Position numbers and translations under genes: made by a program. Of a DNA stretch of 57,017 nucleotides, positions 1 through 8,548 are shown piece after piece. The notes below the pieces were generated by a model. It was not told where the DNA came from and ran no database searches. It was given only the letters and a program-made list of their open reading frames with translations. How positions within the stretch are numbered: the first letter of the stretch is position 1; every line of letters begins with the position of its first letter. This stretch comes from Nocardioides sp. Root140 (lineage in GTDB: Bacteria; Actinomycetota; Actinomycetes; Propionibacteriales; Nocardioidaceae): NCBI RefSeq assembly GCF_001426745.1, contig NZ_LMFI01000005.1, positions 1 through 57,017 on the forward strand, in the 5' to 3' direction.

Positions 1-1
1 C

Positions 2-85
2 GTCAAGTGGCACGTCAAACGCGCCCATCACGCCACCTGGCCCCAGCCCAAGGGCCTACCGACCTACACGGTAACTCCGCCCTAA
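2..85 (+). CDS. C-terminal end of a gene cut by the window edge
   Basis: One frame is open from the window edge and ends at a TAA at 83-85. It reads as about 27 residues rich in His, Pro and Trp and finishing ...TYTVTPP. It would converge on the acyl-CoA synthetase gene, leaving only about 16 bases between the two stops. The fragment is too short to assign a family; coding status is inferred only from composition and layout. Confidence 0.3.
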   Translation, partial: VKWHVKRAHHATWPQPKGLPTYTVTPP

Positions 86-101
86 CTGAACGGTATTGCC
101 A

Positions 102-1736
102 TTAGCCGAGGTCCAGCCGCTTGGCGGTCTCCTCGCGCATCTCGGCCTTGCGGATCTTCCCGGTGACGGTCATCGGGAACTCGTCCACGAGCAGCACGTA
201 GCGCGGGATCTTGTAGTGCGCGAGCTTGCCGTCGGCGTACGCGCGAACCGCCGACGCATCGAGCTCGGCGGCGCCGGCCTTGAGCTTGATCCAGGCGCAC
301 AGCTCCTCGCCGTACTTCGCGTCGGGGACGCCGATGACCTGGACGTCCTCGATGTCGGGGTGCGCGTAGAGGAAGTCCTCGATCTCGCGCGGGTAGACGT
401 TCTCGCCGCCCCGGATCACCATGTCCTTGATCCGGCCGACGATGTTGCAGTAGCCGTCCTCGCGCATCTCGGCCAGGTCACCGGTGTGCATCCAGCCGTC
501 ATTGTCGATGGCCTCCGCGGTCTTCTCGGGGTCCTCCCAGTAGCCCAGCATGACGGAGTATCCGCGGGTGCAGAACTCGCCCGGCTGGCCGCGCTCGACG
601 GTGTCGCCGGTGACGGGGTCGACGATCTTGATCTCCACGTGCGGGTGCGCGCGACCGATCGTCGACGTGCGCCGGTCCAGGTCGTCGTCGGACCGCGTCT
701 GGCAGGAGACAGGCGAGGTCTCGGTCATGCCGTAGGCGATGGAGACCTCGGCCATGTGCATGTCGTCGACGCAGTGCTTCATCACCTCGACCGGACAGAT
801 CGACCCGGCCATGATGCCGGTGCGGAGCGAGGACAGGTCGTGCTCGGCGAAGCTCGGGTGGTTCTGCATCGCGATGAACATCGTCGGTACGCCGTACACG
901 CCCGTGCACTTCTCCGCGGCGATCGTGCGCAAGGTGATCTCGGGGTCGAACCCGGGCGCCGGGATGACCATCGTGGCGCCGTGGGAGGTGCAGCCGAGGT
1001 TGCCCATCACCATCCCGAAGCAGTGGTAGAAGGGCACCGGGATGCAGAGGCGGTCGTCGGGACCGAGGTCGATCAGGTTGGTCACGAAGTAGCCGTTGTT
1101 GAGGATGTTGCGGTGGCTCAGCGTCGCGCCCTTGGGGCGGCCGGTGGTGCCGGAGGTGTACTGGATGTTGATCGCATCGCCTGGTTCGAGCTCGGCCATC
1201 CGCTCCGCCACCGCGCCTTCCGGCACGCCCGCACCGGACGCGACCAGGTCGGACCAGTCGTCGGTGCCGATGAAGACGACCCGCTCGAGGGCTGGGCACT
1301 CCGCGTGCGTCTCGGCAACCATCGCGCGGTAGTCGCTGGTCTTGAAGCTCTCCGCGCTGACCAGGAGGCGCACGCCGGCCTGGTTGACGGCGTAGGCGAA
1401 CTCGTGGGTGCGGTAGGCGGGGTTGACGTTGACCAGGATGATGCCGAGCTTCGCGGTGGCGTACTGCACCAGCACCCACTCCGCGCAGTTCGGCGCCCAG
1501 ATCCCGACCCGGTCCCCGGTGGTCAGCCCGGCCGCGAGCAGGCCGCGTGCGAGGGCGTCGATGTCGCGGTCGAGCTCGGCCCAGGTCCAGCGCCGCCCAC
1601 TCGCCACGTCGACCAGGGCCTCGCGGTTGGGATGGGCGGCGACGGTGCGCTCGAAGTTGGCCCCGATCGTCTCCTCCAGCAGCGGGGGTTTGAGTTCACC
1701 GGCGGCGTACGACTCCATACTCGGCAGACTAGCCAC
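102..1736 (-). CDS. AMP-binding fatty acyl-CoA synthetase (FadD-like)
   Basis: A 544-residue member of the ANL adenylating superfamily, the usual size for medium/long-chain acyl-CoA synthetases. It would activate a carboxylic acid with ATP to an acyl-AMP and then form the CoA thioester in the cytoplasm. The P-loop-like motif [11 protein letters not shown] lies near residue 200, the adenylate-binding YGMTETSP near 340, the hinge/ribose motif [12 protein letters not shown] near 420 and the terminal catalytic lysine motif [11 protein letters not shown] near 525. The GTG start at 1736 is chosen because homologues begin with the same M-A-S-x-P-S pattern; an ATG at 1718 is the alternative. No good Shine-Dalgarno is visible for either. 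It is divergent from the next CoA ligase, so the 87-base gap should hold both promoters. Substrate chain length cannot be told. Confidence 0.93.
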   Translation of the reverse strand: MASLPSMESYAAGELKPPLLEETIGANFERTVAAHPNREALVDVASGRRWTWAELDRDIDALARGLLAAGLTTGDRVGIWAPNCAEWVLVQYATAKLGIILVNVNPAYRTHEFAYAVNQAGVRLLVSAESFKTSDYRAMVAETHAECPALERVVFIGTDDWSDLVASGAGVPEGAVAERMAELEPGDAINIQYTSGTTGRPKGATLSHRNILNNGYFVTNLIDLGPDDRLCIPVPFYHCFGMVMGNLGCTSHGATMVIPAPGFDPEITLRTIAAEKCTGVYGVPTMFIAMQNHPSFAEHDLSSLRTGIMAGSICPVEVMKHCVDDMHMAEVSIAYGMTETSPVSCQTRSDDDLDRRTSTIGRAHPHVEIKIVDPVTGDTVERGQPGEFCTRGYSVMLGYWEDPEKTAEAIDNDGWMHTGDLAEMREDGYCNIVGRIKDMVIRGGENVYPREIEDFLYAHPDIEDVQVIGVPDAKYGEELCAWIKLKAGAAELDASAVRAYADGKLAHYKIPRYVLLVDEFPMTVTGKIRKAEMREETAKRLDLG

Positions 1737-1823
1737 GGCAGGGGTCCGAGCATGTGCAGATTATGAACAGGGTCGGCCGCGCAGGCGGGTGAGCATGAAC
1801 CCAGTCGAAAGGGAGCAGCATCC

Positions 1824-3527
1824 ATGAACTCACCGACCTCCACCTACCGCGCCGCGCGCGACCAGCTGATCTCATTGTCCGGTAGCTACGCCGAGGCCCT
1901 CGGCTCCTTCCGATGGTCGGACGTGGGAGAGCGGTTCAACTGGGCCGTCGACTGGTTCGACCAGGTCGCTGCCGGGAACGAGCAGCCGGCCGTGGTGATC
2001 TTGGAGGAGGACGGAACCCGTTCCTCCTCGTCGTACGACGAGATGCGGCGCAGCTCCAACCAGGTCGCCCGCTGGCTGGCCGAGCGAGGCGTGCGCAAGG
2101 GCGACTCGGTGATCATCATGCTGGGCAATCAGATCGAGCTGCGGCAGTGCATGCTCGCCGTGATGAAGCTCGGCGCGGTCATCATGCCGACCGCCACCGC
2201 CGCCGGGCCCGCAGACCTGACCGACCGGATCGCTCGAGGCGAGGCCAGGCACGTGATCTGCAATGCTGCCGACGTCGCTAAGTTCGACGAGGTGGCCGGT
2301 GACTACACCCGGATCTCGGTTGGAGCGGTGGGCGGCTGGCACGACCTGAGCGAGCATCAAGGCCTCGACGACTCCGGTGTCGAGCACCCTGCGACGACGC
2401 CGGAGGACCGGCTACTCCTCTACTTCACCTCGGGCACCACCAGCAAGCCGAAGCTGGTCGAGCACACCCAGGCCTCCTACCCTGTCGGCCACCTCACGAC
2501 GATGTACTGGCTGGGCCTGCAACCCGGCGACGTGCACCTCAACATCAGCTCGCCCGGCTGGGCCAAGCACGCGTGGTCCTGCTTCTTCGCGACCTGGATC
2601 GCCGAGGCGACGATCTTCATCTACAACTACACGCGCTTCGACGCGCCGTCGCTGCTGGCCGCGCTGCGCCAGGAACAGGTCACCACCTTCTGTGCGCCGC
2701 CGACGGTGTGGCGGATGCTGATCAAGGCCGACCTTTCGGGAGGAGCCGGTGCGCTGCGGCAGATCATCGGCGCCGGCGAGCCGCTAAACCCCGAGGTCAT
2801 AGCCCAGGTCCGGGAGAAGTGGGGCCTGACGCTGCGTGACGGCTTCGGGCAGACGGAGATGACGGCCGTCGTCGGGAATGTCCCGGGCGCTCTGGTCAAG
2901 CCGGGCTCGATGGGGCGGCCGCTGCCCGGTGTGCCCGTGGTGCTGGTGGATCCGTCGACCGGTGAACGGCTTTCCGGTGCGGGTGCCGAGGGCGAGAGAT
3001 CTGCCTCGACCTCGAGGGGCCGACCGGGCGTCCGCTTCCCCTGATGACGGGCTACCTCGGTGACGTCGAGCGCAACGCCGAGGCGATGGCCGGCGGCGTC
3101 TACCAAACCGGTGACGTGGCCTCCGTCGACGCCGACGGCTACATCACCTACATCGGGCGCACCGACGACGTGTTCAAGGCCTCCGACTACAAGGTCAGCC
3201 CCTTCGAACTCGAGAGCGTGCTTATCGAGCACCCCGCGGTGGCCGAGGCTGCCGTCGTGCCGGCGCCCGATCCAGTGCGGCTGGCGGTCCCGAAGGCGTA
3301 CGTCGTGCTGGCGCCCGGCCACGAGCCGACCGCCGAGACGGCCTTCGAGATCCTGAAGTATGCGCGCGAGCACCTGGCGCCGTACCTCCGCATCCGGCGG
3401 CTCGAGTTCGGTGAGCTGCCGAAGACCATCTCGGGCAAGATCCGGCGTGTCGAGCTGCGTCAGCGTGAGAACGAGTTGGCCTTGCAGGACGCGGTTGCTC
3501 CGGCCGAGTTCCGGGATGACCAGTGCA
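1824..3527 (+). pseudogene. AMP-dependent acyl-CoA ligase, broken by a 2-base frameshift
   Basis: An ANL-family CoA ligase. It starts at an ATG with a GGGAG ribosome site and shows YFTSGTTSKPK near residue 200 and DGFGQTEMTAVVGN near 340. Reading breaks around 2997-2998, where an extra AG follows GGCGAG. Skipping it restores ...AEGE-ICLDLEGP and the downstream frame (from about 2999, including MTGYLGDVERNAEAM, TGDVASVDADGYITYIGR and the catalytic ISGKIRRVELR). The tail loses family character after ...AEFRDDQ near 3525, where a remnant on the other strand begins. The insertion could be a true mutation or a sequencing error. If it is real, the product lacks its mobile C-terminal lid and cannot make the thioester. 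The intact parent was probably an acetyl/medium-chain acyl-CoA synthetase-like enzyme. Confidence 0.85.
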
Positions 3528-3780
3528 AGCATCCGCCACAGGGTTCGGTTTCGAGCTGTCGTGGTGTAGCAGGCGGCCGATGCCTGAACCACGATCCCGG
3601 CGACCCGACCCGGATGCCGCCTCGCGATGTCGACCGCCATCACGCCACCCATCGAGAAGCCGCAGAACACGGCTCGTTCGACGCCGAGCTCGTCGAGGAG
3701 TGCGATGACGCCGTCGGTGGCATCCTCCAACTGCCACCCATCAGGCCCATCAACAGGCGCAGCACCGACCTCAGAACTCG
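3528..3780 (-). pseudogene. Alpha/beta hydrolase remnant
   Basis: The minus strand encodes an internal piece of an alpha/beta-hydrolase. It reads GWQLEDATDGVIALLDELGV, then the nucleophile elbow GFSMGG, then MAVDIARRHPGRVAGIVVQA. The N-terminal strands and oxyanion loop are missing, and the acid and histidine part is cut where the CoA ligase tail begins. No start codon with a ribosome site is present. The tail-to-tail collapse of two broken genes points to an old deletion joining unrelated sequences near 3525. Confidence 0.7.
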
Positions 3781-3832
3781 ATAGTTCACCGCGTGGCTGG
3801 GCCCTCGGGAATCGAGGTTTCGCGCGCCCAAA

Positions 3833-4420
3833 TCAGTGCACCCCAAGAATGGGCCTGACGATCTCGCACCATTGATCCACCAATGCCTCACGGCCAGCCA
3901 GTCCGGTGATCGGCGCGGTGACCGCGAGCCCGACCAATAGGTTGACCGAGAGCTCCGCGACCAGCGGGAATCTGGGGTTCGCAGCAGCTTCTTCTCCGAA
4001 GAGCCGTGGGAGCTGCTCGGCCAGCTTCGCGTCCAACCAGCCGACGACGGGCGCGAGTGCGTCCCTCAGGGCCGGGTCGGTTCGAGCCGCCGTCCAGAGT
4101 TCCTGCTCGGCCAAGAAGTCGGGACCTGAGAACAGGACGGAGCCGGCCCGGATTGCCGCCGAGATGCGGTCGCCGGGTGCGCCCATTTCCATCTCGGCGA
4201 TGACGATTTCGGCTCGATGGGCACGCCTTTGCAGGAGTTCGCGCACAACGTCAGCCACAAGCGCCTCCCTCGTCGGGAAGTGGTGAAGGAAGCCGCCCCT
4301 GGCCAACCCACTGGCCTGCTGCACGCTGCGGGTCGTCACAGCGGGCAGACCGCGCTCAACCAGCAGCGCGATCGCCGCGTCCAGGACGGCCGACCTGGAC
4401 CGATTGCTGCGTTCCTGCAT
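3833..4420 (-). CDS. TetR-family transcriptional repressor
   Basis: A 195-residue one-domain-plus-ligand-domain regulator. An N-terminal TetR HTH (about residues 8-55: AVLDAAIALLVERG, TTRSVQQASGLARGGFLHHFPTREAL) is followed by an all-helical ligand and dimer domain. The start is the ATG at 4420, giving MQERSNRSRS directly before the HTH; the frame remains open further upstream but that part is not TetR-like and would run over the operator. It is transcribed away from the secreted lipase. The 85-base gap contains a perfect AAACAGT/ACTGTTT inverted repeat on the lipase promoter, so it very likely represses the lipase and perhaps itself. The ligand is unknown. Confidence 0.93.
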   Translation of the reverse strand: MQERSNRSRSAVLDAAIALLVERGLPAVTTRSVQQASGLARGGFLHHFPTREALVADVVRELLQRRAHRAEIVIAEMEMGAPGDRISAAIRAGSVLFSGPDFLAEQELWTAARTDPALRDALAPVVGWLDAKLAEQLPRLFGEEAAANPRFPLVAELSVNLLVGLAVTAPITGLAGREALVDQWCEIVRPILGVH

Positions 4421-4441
4421 CGACACCCTCAATTCGCTCGG

Positions 4442-4489
4442 TTGACAGCGCCCGACGCCTAAACTACAAACAGTCCATACGAACTGTTT
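4442..4489 (+). promoter_or_regulatory. Lipase promoter with TetR operator
   Basis: A consensus -35 TTGACA (4442-4447) is followed after exactly 17 bases by a -10-like TACAAA (4465-4470). A perfect 7-base inverted repeat, AAACAGT-N8-ACTGTTT (4468-4489), overlaps the -10 and the expected start point. This is the typical position for a TetR repressor that blocks polymerase. The site lies between the divergent TetR gene and the lipase, whose ATG is 16 bases downstream of the repeat. Confidence 0.75.
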
Positions 4490-4505
4490 ATCGTCAGGAG
4501 TGCTC

Positions 4506-5774
4506 ATGCGTCGAATCGGTGTCCGTTCTCTCACAGTCGCCGCTGCCACACTCGGGTTCCTTGGGGCAGTGCTGGCGCCAACAAGCGGAACGGCCCTCAC
4601 TCCTGGGGACGGCTTCTACACACCGCCCTCTTCCGTGCCCAACGGTCGTCCGGGAACGATCATCCGCTCTCAACCCGCGGCTGCACTGGCGCTGGCACGC
4701 GCGACGCGGATCATGTACCGAAGCACCGACATGAACCACACGCCGATCGCTGTCACTGGCACCGTTCTCGACCCGTTGCTTCCGTGGACCGGGCGGGGTC
4801 CACGCCCGTTGGTCAGCGTCGCTGTAGGGACCCAGGGCGAGGGCGACGAGTGCGCCCCGTCTAAGACACTCACCACACCAGTCGGACTCAGCTCGTCAGC
4901 AGGCATCATCGCCGGCTACGAGATCGTGGTGATCAACTGGCTCCTTGCCCAAGGCATGGCCGTGGTCGTCACCGACTACCAAGGACTCGGCACTCCCGGC
5001 CTCCACACCTGGTTGAACCCGACCGCAGAGGCGCACGCCGTGATCGACGCAGCCCGGGCGGCACGCCACGTGCCGGGGACCCGGATCCCGGCCAACGGAC
5101 CAGTCGGGTTCTTCGGCTACTCCCAAGGAGGGCAGGCCGCTGCCGCCAGTGGACAGTTGGCCGGGAGCTATGCGCCCGAGCTGCACGTCGTCGGCACCTT
5201 CTCCGGCGACGGTCCGTTCGATGACCGGGCCACGTTCGAGCACATGGACGGAACCATCGCATCCGGCTACGTGGGGTACTTCCTCAACGGAATGATCGCC
5301 GACGAGCCAGCCACCCGGAAGGTGATCGAACGAGGACTCAACACCGCCGGAAAAGCCATGCTCAGGGCAACCAGCACCCAGTGCATCTTCACGACAGGAC
5401 TTCGGTTCGGGGGCGTTCCATCACGAACCTGGACGACCACGGGGCAGTCGATCACCCAGATGCTCGACTCGAATCCGCTCACCCGCTCCTACCTGAACAA
5501 GATGAGGGTCGGCACGGCGCCTCCTCAGGCGCCGATCATGGTGGCCGTCGGCGACAACGACGACGTGGTCCCCTCCGGGCCTGCGAAGGCAGTCGTTCGT
5601 CAGTGGTGCGCCCGTGGAGCCACCGCCGTTCTCAACCGCTCGCCACTGCCGACACTCGCCGTCGGAACCGGCGCTGGGCACATTATGAACCTCGTGCTCC
5701 AGGAAAGCCTCACCGGGCCGACGTGGCTCCGCGACCGCTTCAACGGCATACCCGTTCGTAACGCCTGCGTGTGA
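4506..5774 (+). CDS. Secreted lipase/esterase (secretory lipase family, alpha/beta hydrolase)
   Basis: A 422-residue exported hydrolase. Residues 1-30 form a signal peptide (RRIGVR, hydrophobic stretch, then a small-residue cleavage region). The mature part matches the secretory lipase (LIP, PF03583-type) fold used to hydrolyse triglycerides or wax-like esters outside the cell. The nucleophile elbow GYSQGG lies near 204-209 with Ser206, an acidic loop VAVGDNDDVVP near 345, and the histidine in GAGHIMN near 390. The ATG at 4506 is preferred over the GTG at 4500 because an AGGAG sits 6 bases before it. A TetR gene and operator lie directly upstream, suggesting induction by a lipid-derived ligand. 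Confidence 0.92.
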   Translation: MRRIGVRSLTVAAATLGFLGAVLAPTSGTALTPGDGFYTPPSSVPNGRPGTIIRSQPAAALALARATRIMYRSTDMNHTPIAVTGTVLDPLLPWTGRGPRPLVSVAVGTQGEGDECAPSKTLTTPVGLSSSAGIIAGYEIVVINWLLAQGMAVVVTDYQGLGTPGLHTWLNPTAEAHAVIDAARAARHVPGTRIPANGPVGFFGYSQGGQAAAASGQLAGSYAPELHVVGTFSGDGPFDDRATFEHMDGTIASGYVGYFLNGMIADEPATRKVIERGLNTAGKAMLRATSTQCIFTTGLRFGGVPSRTWTTTGQSITQMLDSNPLTRSYLNKMRVGTAPPQAPIMVAVGDNDDVVPSGPAKAVVRQWCARGATAVLNRSPLPTLAVGTGAGHIMNLVLQESLTGPTWLRDRFNGIPVRNACV

Positions 5775-6138
5775 CTCGCTCTCGGACGTGACCAGCGCGT
5801 CCGACTGGAGTACCGCGAATGGGCCTCGCCAAAGCCACCCCGGGGGCTGGCAGTAGGCCACGACAGGTAACCAGGTCGGTACGTGTGGTGGGGTATGTCG
5901 GGAATGACTGCAGGTCAGAAAGGGTTGTAGCCGTCGTGAGTGAAGCCAGAGACACACGATTCGTCATGTATTCCACGCGCTAGACGTCTTGGCGTATGCC
6001 CAGGGCTTCGGCCCGCTCCCCTGCTGACGTTCTCTGACATCGAGCCTCGTTCCCGCACGATCCGTCGTTGATCGCATGGCACCGCGTTGGTCCGCAGCTA
6101 CTGCTGCCTGACTGCGAGGTGCGACGTACTGCCCGGTG
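5775..6138. other. Intergenic gap with no supported gene
   Basis: These 364 bases separate the lipase from the first accessory-region gene. I see no reading frame with coding character, no tRNA and no clear terminator. Gene style changes here from a host-type enzyme to unknown small genes, so the left edge of the accessory region probably lies within or near this gap. I could not find an attachment-site duplication. Confidence 0.5.
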
Positions 6139-7071
6139 CTACTGCTCGAATCCGAGGCTGTGCCCGCTGTAGTAGGACACCACCGGGTTGCCAGTGCTGG
6201 CGGATGCCTCGAGGACGTCCCTGAAGACCGTCAGTCGGTAGTCGAGATCGACCATTCGTTGCTCTTGGAGTTCCACCTTGAGGAGCTCGGGCACGTAGGG
6301 CTCGCGCCGAGACGGCTCCGGGTAACCGCTGATGAACCAGAGCCGCGGCGACAACCCCCAGGACGGGTGCGACCCCTCGCCCGGCAAAAACAAGGTCCGC
6401 TGGAGGAACGACCCACCGATGTAGATCTCGTCCCGGCCCGTCTGGAAGACCTGCATGGTTTGCGACCTGCTGTGCTCCCAGTCCTTGCCCCCGTACTCGC
6501 GGAGGACGAACTCGAAACCTTCGATCCCGAGTTCAGCGACACCTTCAATGCGGACCGAGGGGTAGTCCCGATAGGCGCCCACCTGAGTGAACTCGGTGTT
6601 TCCGTCGTATCCGTCTCGGTCAATTGCCTTCGATACCCGTCCTCGCGGGTCCATCAGCACCCGTGACGTGATGCCGGTCGGCTTGTCGAGAAGCTCCTGC
6701 ATCTCGGCCAGCCCAGCTGCAGCCTCATCAGCCGTGGCAAAGATGGCGGCATCGCCGCTCACATCACGGTGCAGCAACTCGCGGAGCCGCTCGAATCCCT
6801 CCCCCGCAATCGCTTGCTCTACGTAGGGGTAATCCCAGTCAGCGCGCGAGCCTTCATAGATGCGGTCAACGAGCCTCATGTCGTGGTGCTCGCATGCCTT
6901 GTTGTCGCGCCATTCCCAGAGCCCATCCGGGGAGTCTTCTGGCGACTTCTCGGCGGCGAGCTTCACGTTGCCGTACCGATCGAACCCGAGCTTCGCCCGC
7001 GGGAAGGGTGGCTCAGTGGTGCGGCCATCCCTGAAACAGCTGCAGGCGACGTACAGGTAGTGCTCACTCAT
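6139..7071 (-). CDS. Hypothetical protein, 310 aa
   Basis: No family is recognised. The chosen ATG at 7071 gives MSEHYLYVACSCFRDG; the frame extends upstream to 7146, but those residues look non-coding. It is a soluble, mixed alpha/beta protein with a cysteine pair near the start (C10, C12), many aromatic residues and a conserved-looking block YPEPSRREPYVPELLKVELQ near 250. There is no signal peptide or membrane segment. It is transcribed divergently from the small gene cluster beginning at 7236, and the shared 160-base gap carries possible promoters. Confidence 0.65.
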   Translation of the reverse strand: MSEHYLYVACSCFRDGRTTEPPFPRAKLGFDRYGNVKLAAEKSPEDSPDGLWEWRDNKACEHHDMRLVDRIYEGSRADWDYPYVEQAIAGEGFERLRELLHRDVSGDAAIFATADEAAAGLAEMQELLDKPTGITSRVLMDPRGRVSKAIDRDGYDGNTEFTQVGAYRDYPSVRIEGVAELGIEGFEFVLREYGGKDWEHSRSQTMQVFQTGRDEIYIGGSFLQRTLFLPGEGSHPSWGLSPRLWFISGYPEPSRREPYVPELLKVELQEQRMVDLDYRLTVFRDVLEASASTGNPVVSYYSGHSLGFEQ

Positions 7072-7163
7072 GGAGCTGACGATGACGGAGCCCGCCGACA
7101 GATTGACGACACCCGAGTCGCCGAACGAGGCCCGTCTTAGGTGCACTCCCTCAAGGATGGGTC

Positions 7164-7193
7164 TTGACTTGGCTCTTACCTAGGTCTTACCCT
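7164..7193 (+). promoter_or_regulatory. Possible promoter for the 7236-8471 gene cluster
   Basis: TTGACT (7164-7169) resembles a -35, and TACCCT (7188-7193) lies 18 bases downstream as a weak -10. A direct repeat of TCTTACC covers the spacer and -10. An AGAGGAG ribosome site then precedes the ATG at 7236. The -10 match is only 4 of 6, so this is tentative. Confidence 0.3.
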
Positions 7194-7235
7194 TCCTTCA
7201 TGGCTAAGAGTCATCAAATGTAGAGAGGAGTCACC

Positions 7236-7697
7236 ATGCCTGACGTCACAGTTCCAGTTCCGGATGACCGTGTTGCGGAGTTCTACGGATTCTTTAGTGC
7301 CTGGCTCGCTGGTGAGGATGCCCCGGCGTCCCCCGCCGCGAGTGTGGCCGTTGCCCCGTGGGGCCAGAGCGACGACGACCTAGGTAAGGCCCAGGTCGTG
7401 TGGTCGAAGCTCTCGGAACGCGCCACGGCCATGTTCGAGCTGCTGCTTGACGAGCCGGGAAACAAGGTGAGCGGAGAGGAAATCGCAGATCGCCTCGGCA
7501 TCCCCAACGGCAAGTACGGCGTCGCTGGAGTTCTGGCTTGGCCTGGGCGGCACGCGAATGCTGTAGGTCGGCCGCTGCCGGTTCAGTACGACGACGGCCC
7601 CGTGGGAGGTAGCGCCAGCTACTGGATCGCGCCCGCCACGGCAGCAATCTTCAACAGCGCCCGGAGCGCGATCAACGGAGGCGAAGGCAATGCGTGA
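7236..7697 (+). CDS. Small protein with winged-helix-like core (DUF6416-like)
   Basis: A 153-residue soluble protein beginning MPDVTVPVPDDRVAEFYGFFSAWLAG, a start pattern I associate with actinobacterial DUF6416-type proteins. The middle (about 55-110) reads like a winged helix: SERATAMFELLLDEPGNKVSGEEIADRLGI, then a hydrophobic hairpin. A DNA-binding or regulatory role is therefore possible but not shown. A strong AGAGGAG site lies 6 bases before the ATG. Its 3' end overlaps the next gene by 8 bases, so the three genes 7236-8471 form one operon. Confidence 0.7.
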   Translation: MPDVTVPVPDDRVAEFYGFFSAWLAGEDAPASPAASVAVAPWGQSDDDLGKAQVVWSKLSERATAMFELLLDEPGNKVSGEEIADRLGIPNGKYGVAGVLAWPGRHANAVGRPLPVQYDDGPVGGSASYWIAPATAAIFNSARSAINGGEGNA

Positions 7698-8247
7698 GGT
7701 ATGCCCGATGCACACCGAGGAAGACCCTCAGGAAGGCGTCCTGGTGCCGGAGAGCGGCGGATGGGCATTCACGTGCCCGCTCGGGTCGGGCCACGCCTAC
7801 CCCGGTACCTATAGCTGGGAGCGCATGCCTCCCCCGCCGGACTTGCCGGAGATCGGGGAGCTTGCTTCCCAGCTCGGCTTGGACGTCGCGCTGCCCGAGA
7901 TCGTCTCCCAGTTCGGAACGACCTGGGTCGAGTTCGGCGTCATCGAGCACGCACTCGCAGCGCAATACCCGGACGCCTTCAAGTTCCTGGTCGACCGCTA
8001 CGGCCACACAGCCATCAAATCGAAGACCTACACCGCCTCCGCCTTTCTGGGCGCAACGCTTGCCCGCCTTGCTGCACGCGGCGAGTTCGAGGCGCGCATG
8101 GGGCGCGCGACCGGTCGCTGGAGCTACAACCAGAACGTGGTCTGGTGCGCACTCTCGCCGAGCGGCGACTGGTCGGAAGGGATCTCTTGGGCATCCCGCG
8201 ACTCCGACATGTCCTACGTGCCGGGGTGTACCGAGGTGAAGGTATGA
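7690..8247 (+). CDS. Hypothetical protein with N-terminal Cys/His cluster
   Basis: A 185-residue protein of unknown function. The N-terminus has possible metal ligands: C5-P-M-H8, and later C29-P-L-G-S-G-H35. The rest is a globular mixed fold with no membrane segments; the region YTASAFLGATLARLAARGEFE near 118 looks helical. It starts inside the end of the preceding gene, and its stop codon overlaps the next start as ATGA, so all three are probably translated together. No database family is recognised. Confidence 0.6.
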   Translation: MREVCPMHTEEDPQEGVLVPESGGWAFTCPLGSGHAYPGTYSWERMPPPPDLPEIGELASQLGLDVALPEIVSQFGTTWVEFGVIEHALAAQYPDAFKFLVDRYGHTAIKSKTYTASAFLGATLARLAARGEFEARMGRATGRWSYNQNVVWCALSPSGDWSEGISWASRDSDMSYVPGCTEVKV

Positions 8248-8471
8248 CCCGGTACCAGAGCCTCCACGACGCCGCGAACGACGCACACTCCGTCCTCGCA
8301 CGCGTGGCCAGCTTGCTCGAAGACGTGGCTGCCGGAGCCTGGGACGATCAACTGACCTTGACTCGGGAGGAAGTCGATGACCTCTGTGATGCTCTTTCCA
8401 ATCTTGCCGAACTTGCGAAGGCCACACGGGTAGCGATCGGTGATGCCGCTGGGCGTCCGGGCGCAGTTTGA
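8244..8471 (+). CDS. Small helical protein, 75 aa
   Basis: The start is the ATG of an ATGA overlap with the previous stop, giving MTRYQSLHDAANDAHSVLARV. The protein is almost entirely amphipathic helix with acidic character (LTREEVDDLCDALSNLAELA). It is the last gene of the 7236-8471 operon and may be a partner of the larger neighbours. Its size and coupling resemble antitoxin or helper proteins, but no motif proves this. Confidence 0.6.
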   Translation: MTRYQSLHDAANDAHSVLARVASLLEDVAAGAWDDQLTLTREEVDDLCDALSNLAELAKATRVAIGDAAGRPGAV

Positions 8472-8548
8472 GCAGGCTGGCCGACGTCAGTTGCCCGCAC
8501 AGTGGTTGATCCGGCCCACCTCGAGACCAGGCGGTCTGCCGCGTTAGT

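Noticed and set aside
96..1766. Long plus-strand frame of 556 codons
   Set aside because: It lies opposite the acyl-CoA synthetase, which has all ANL motifs; the plus frame is a high-GC antisense shadow.
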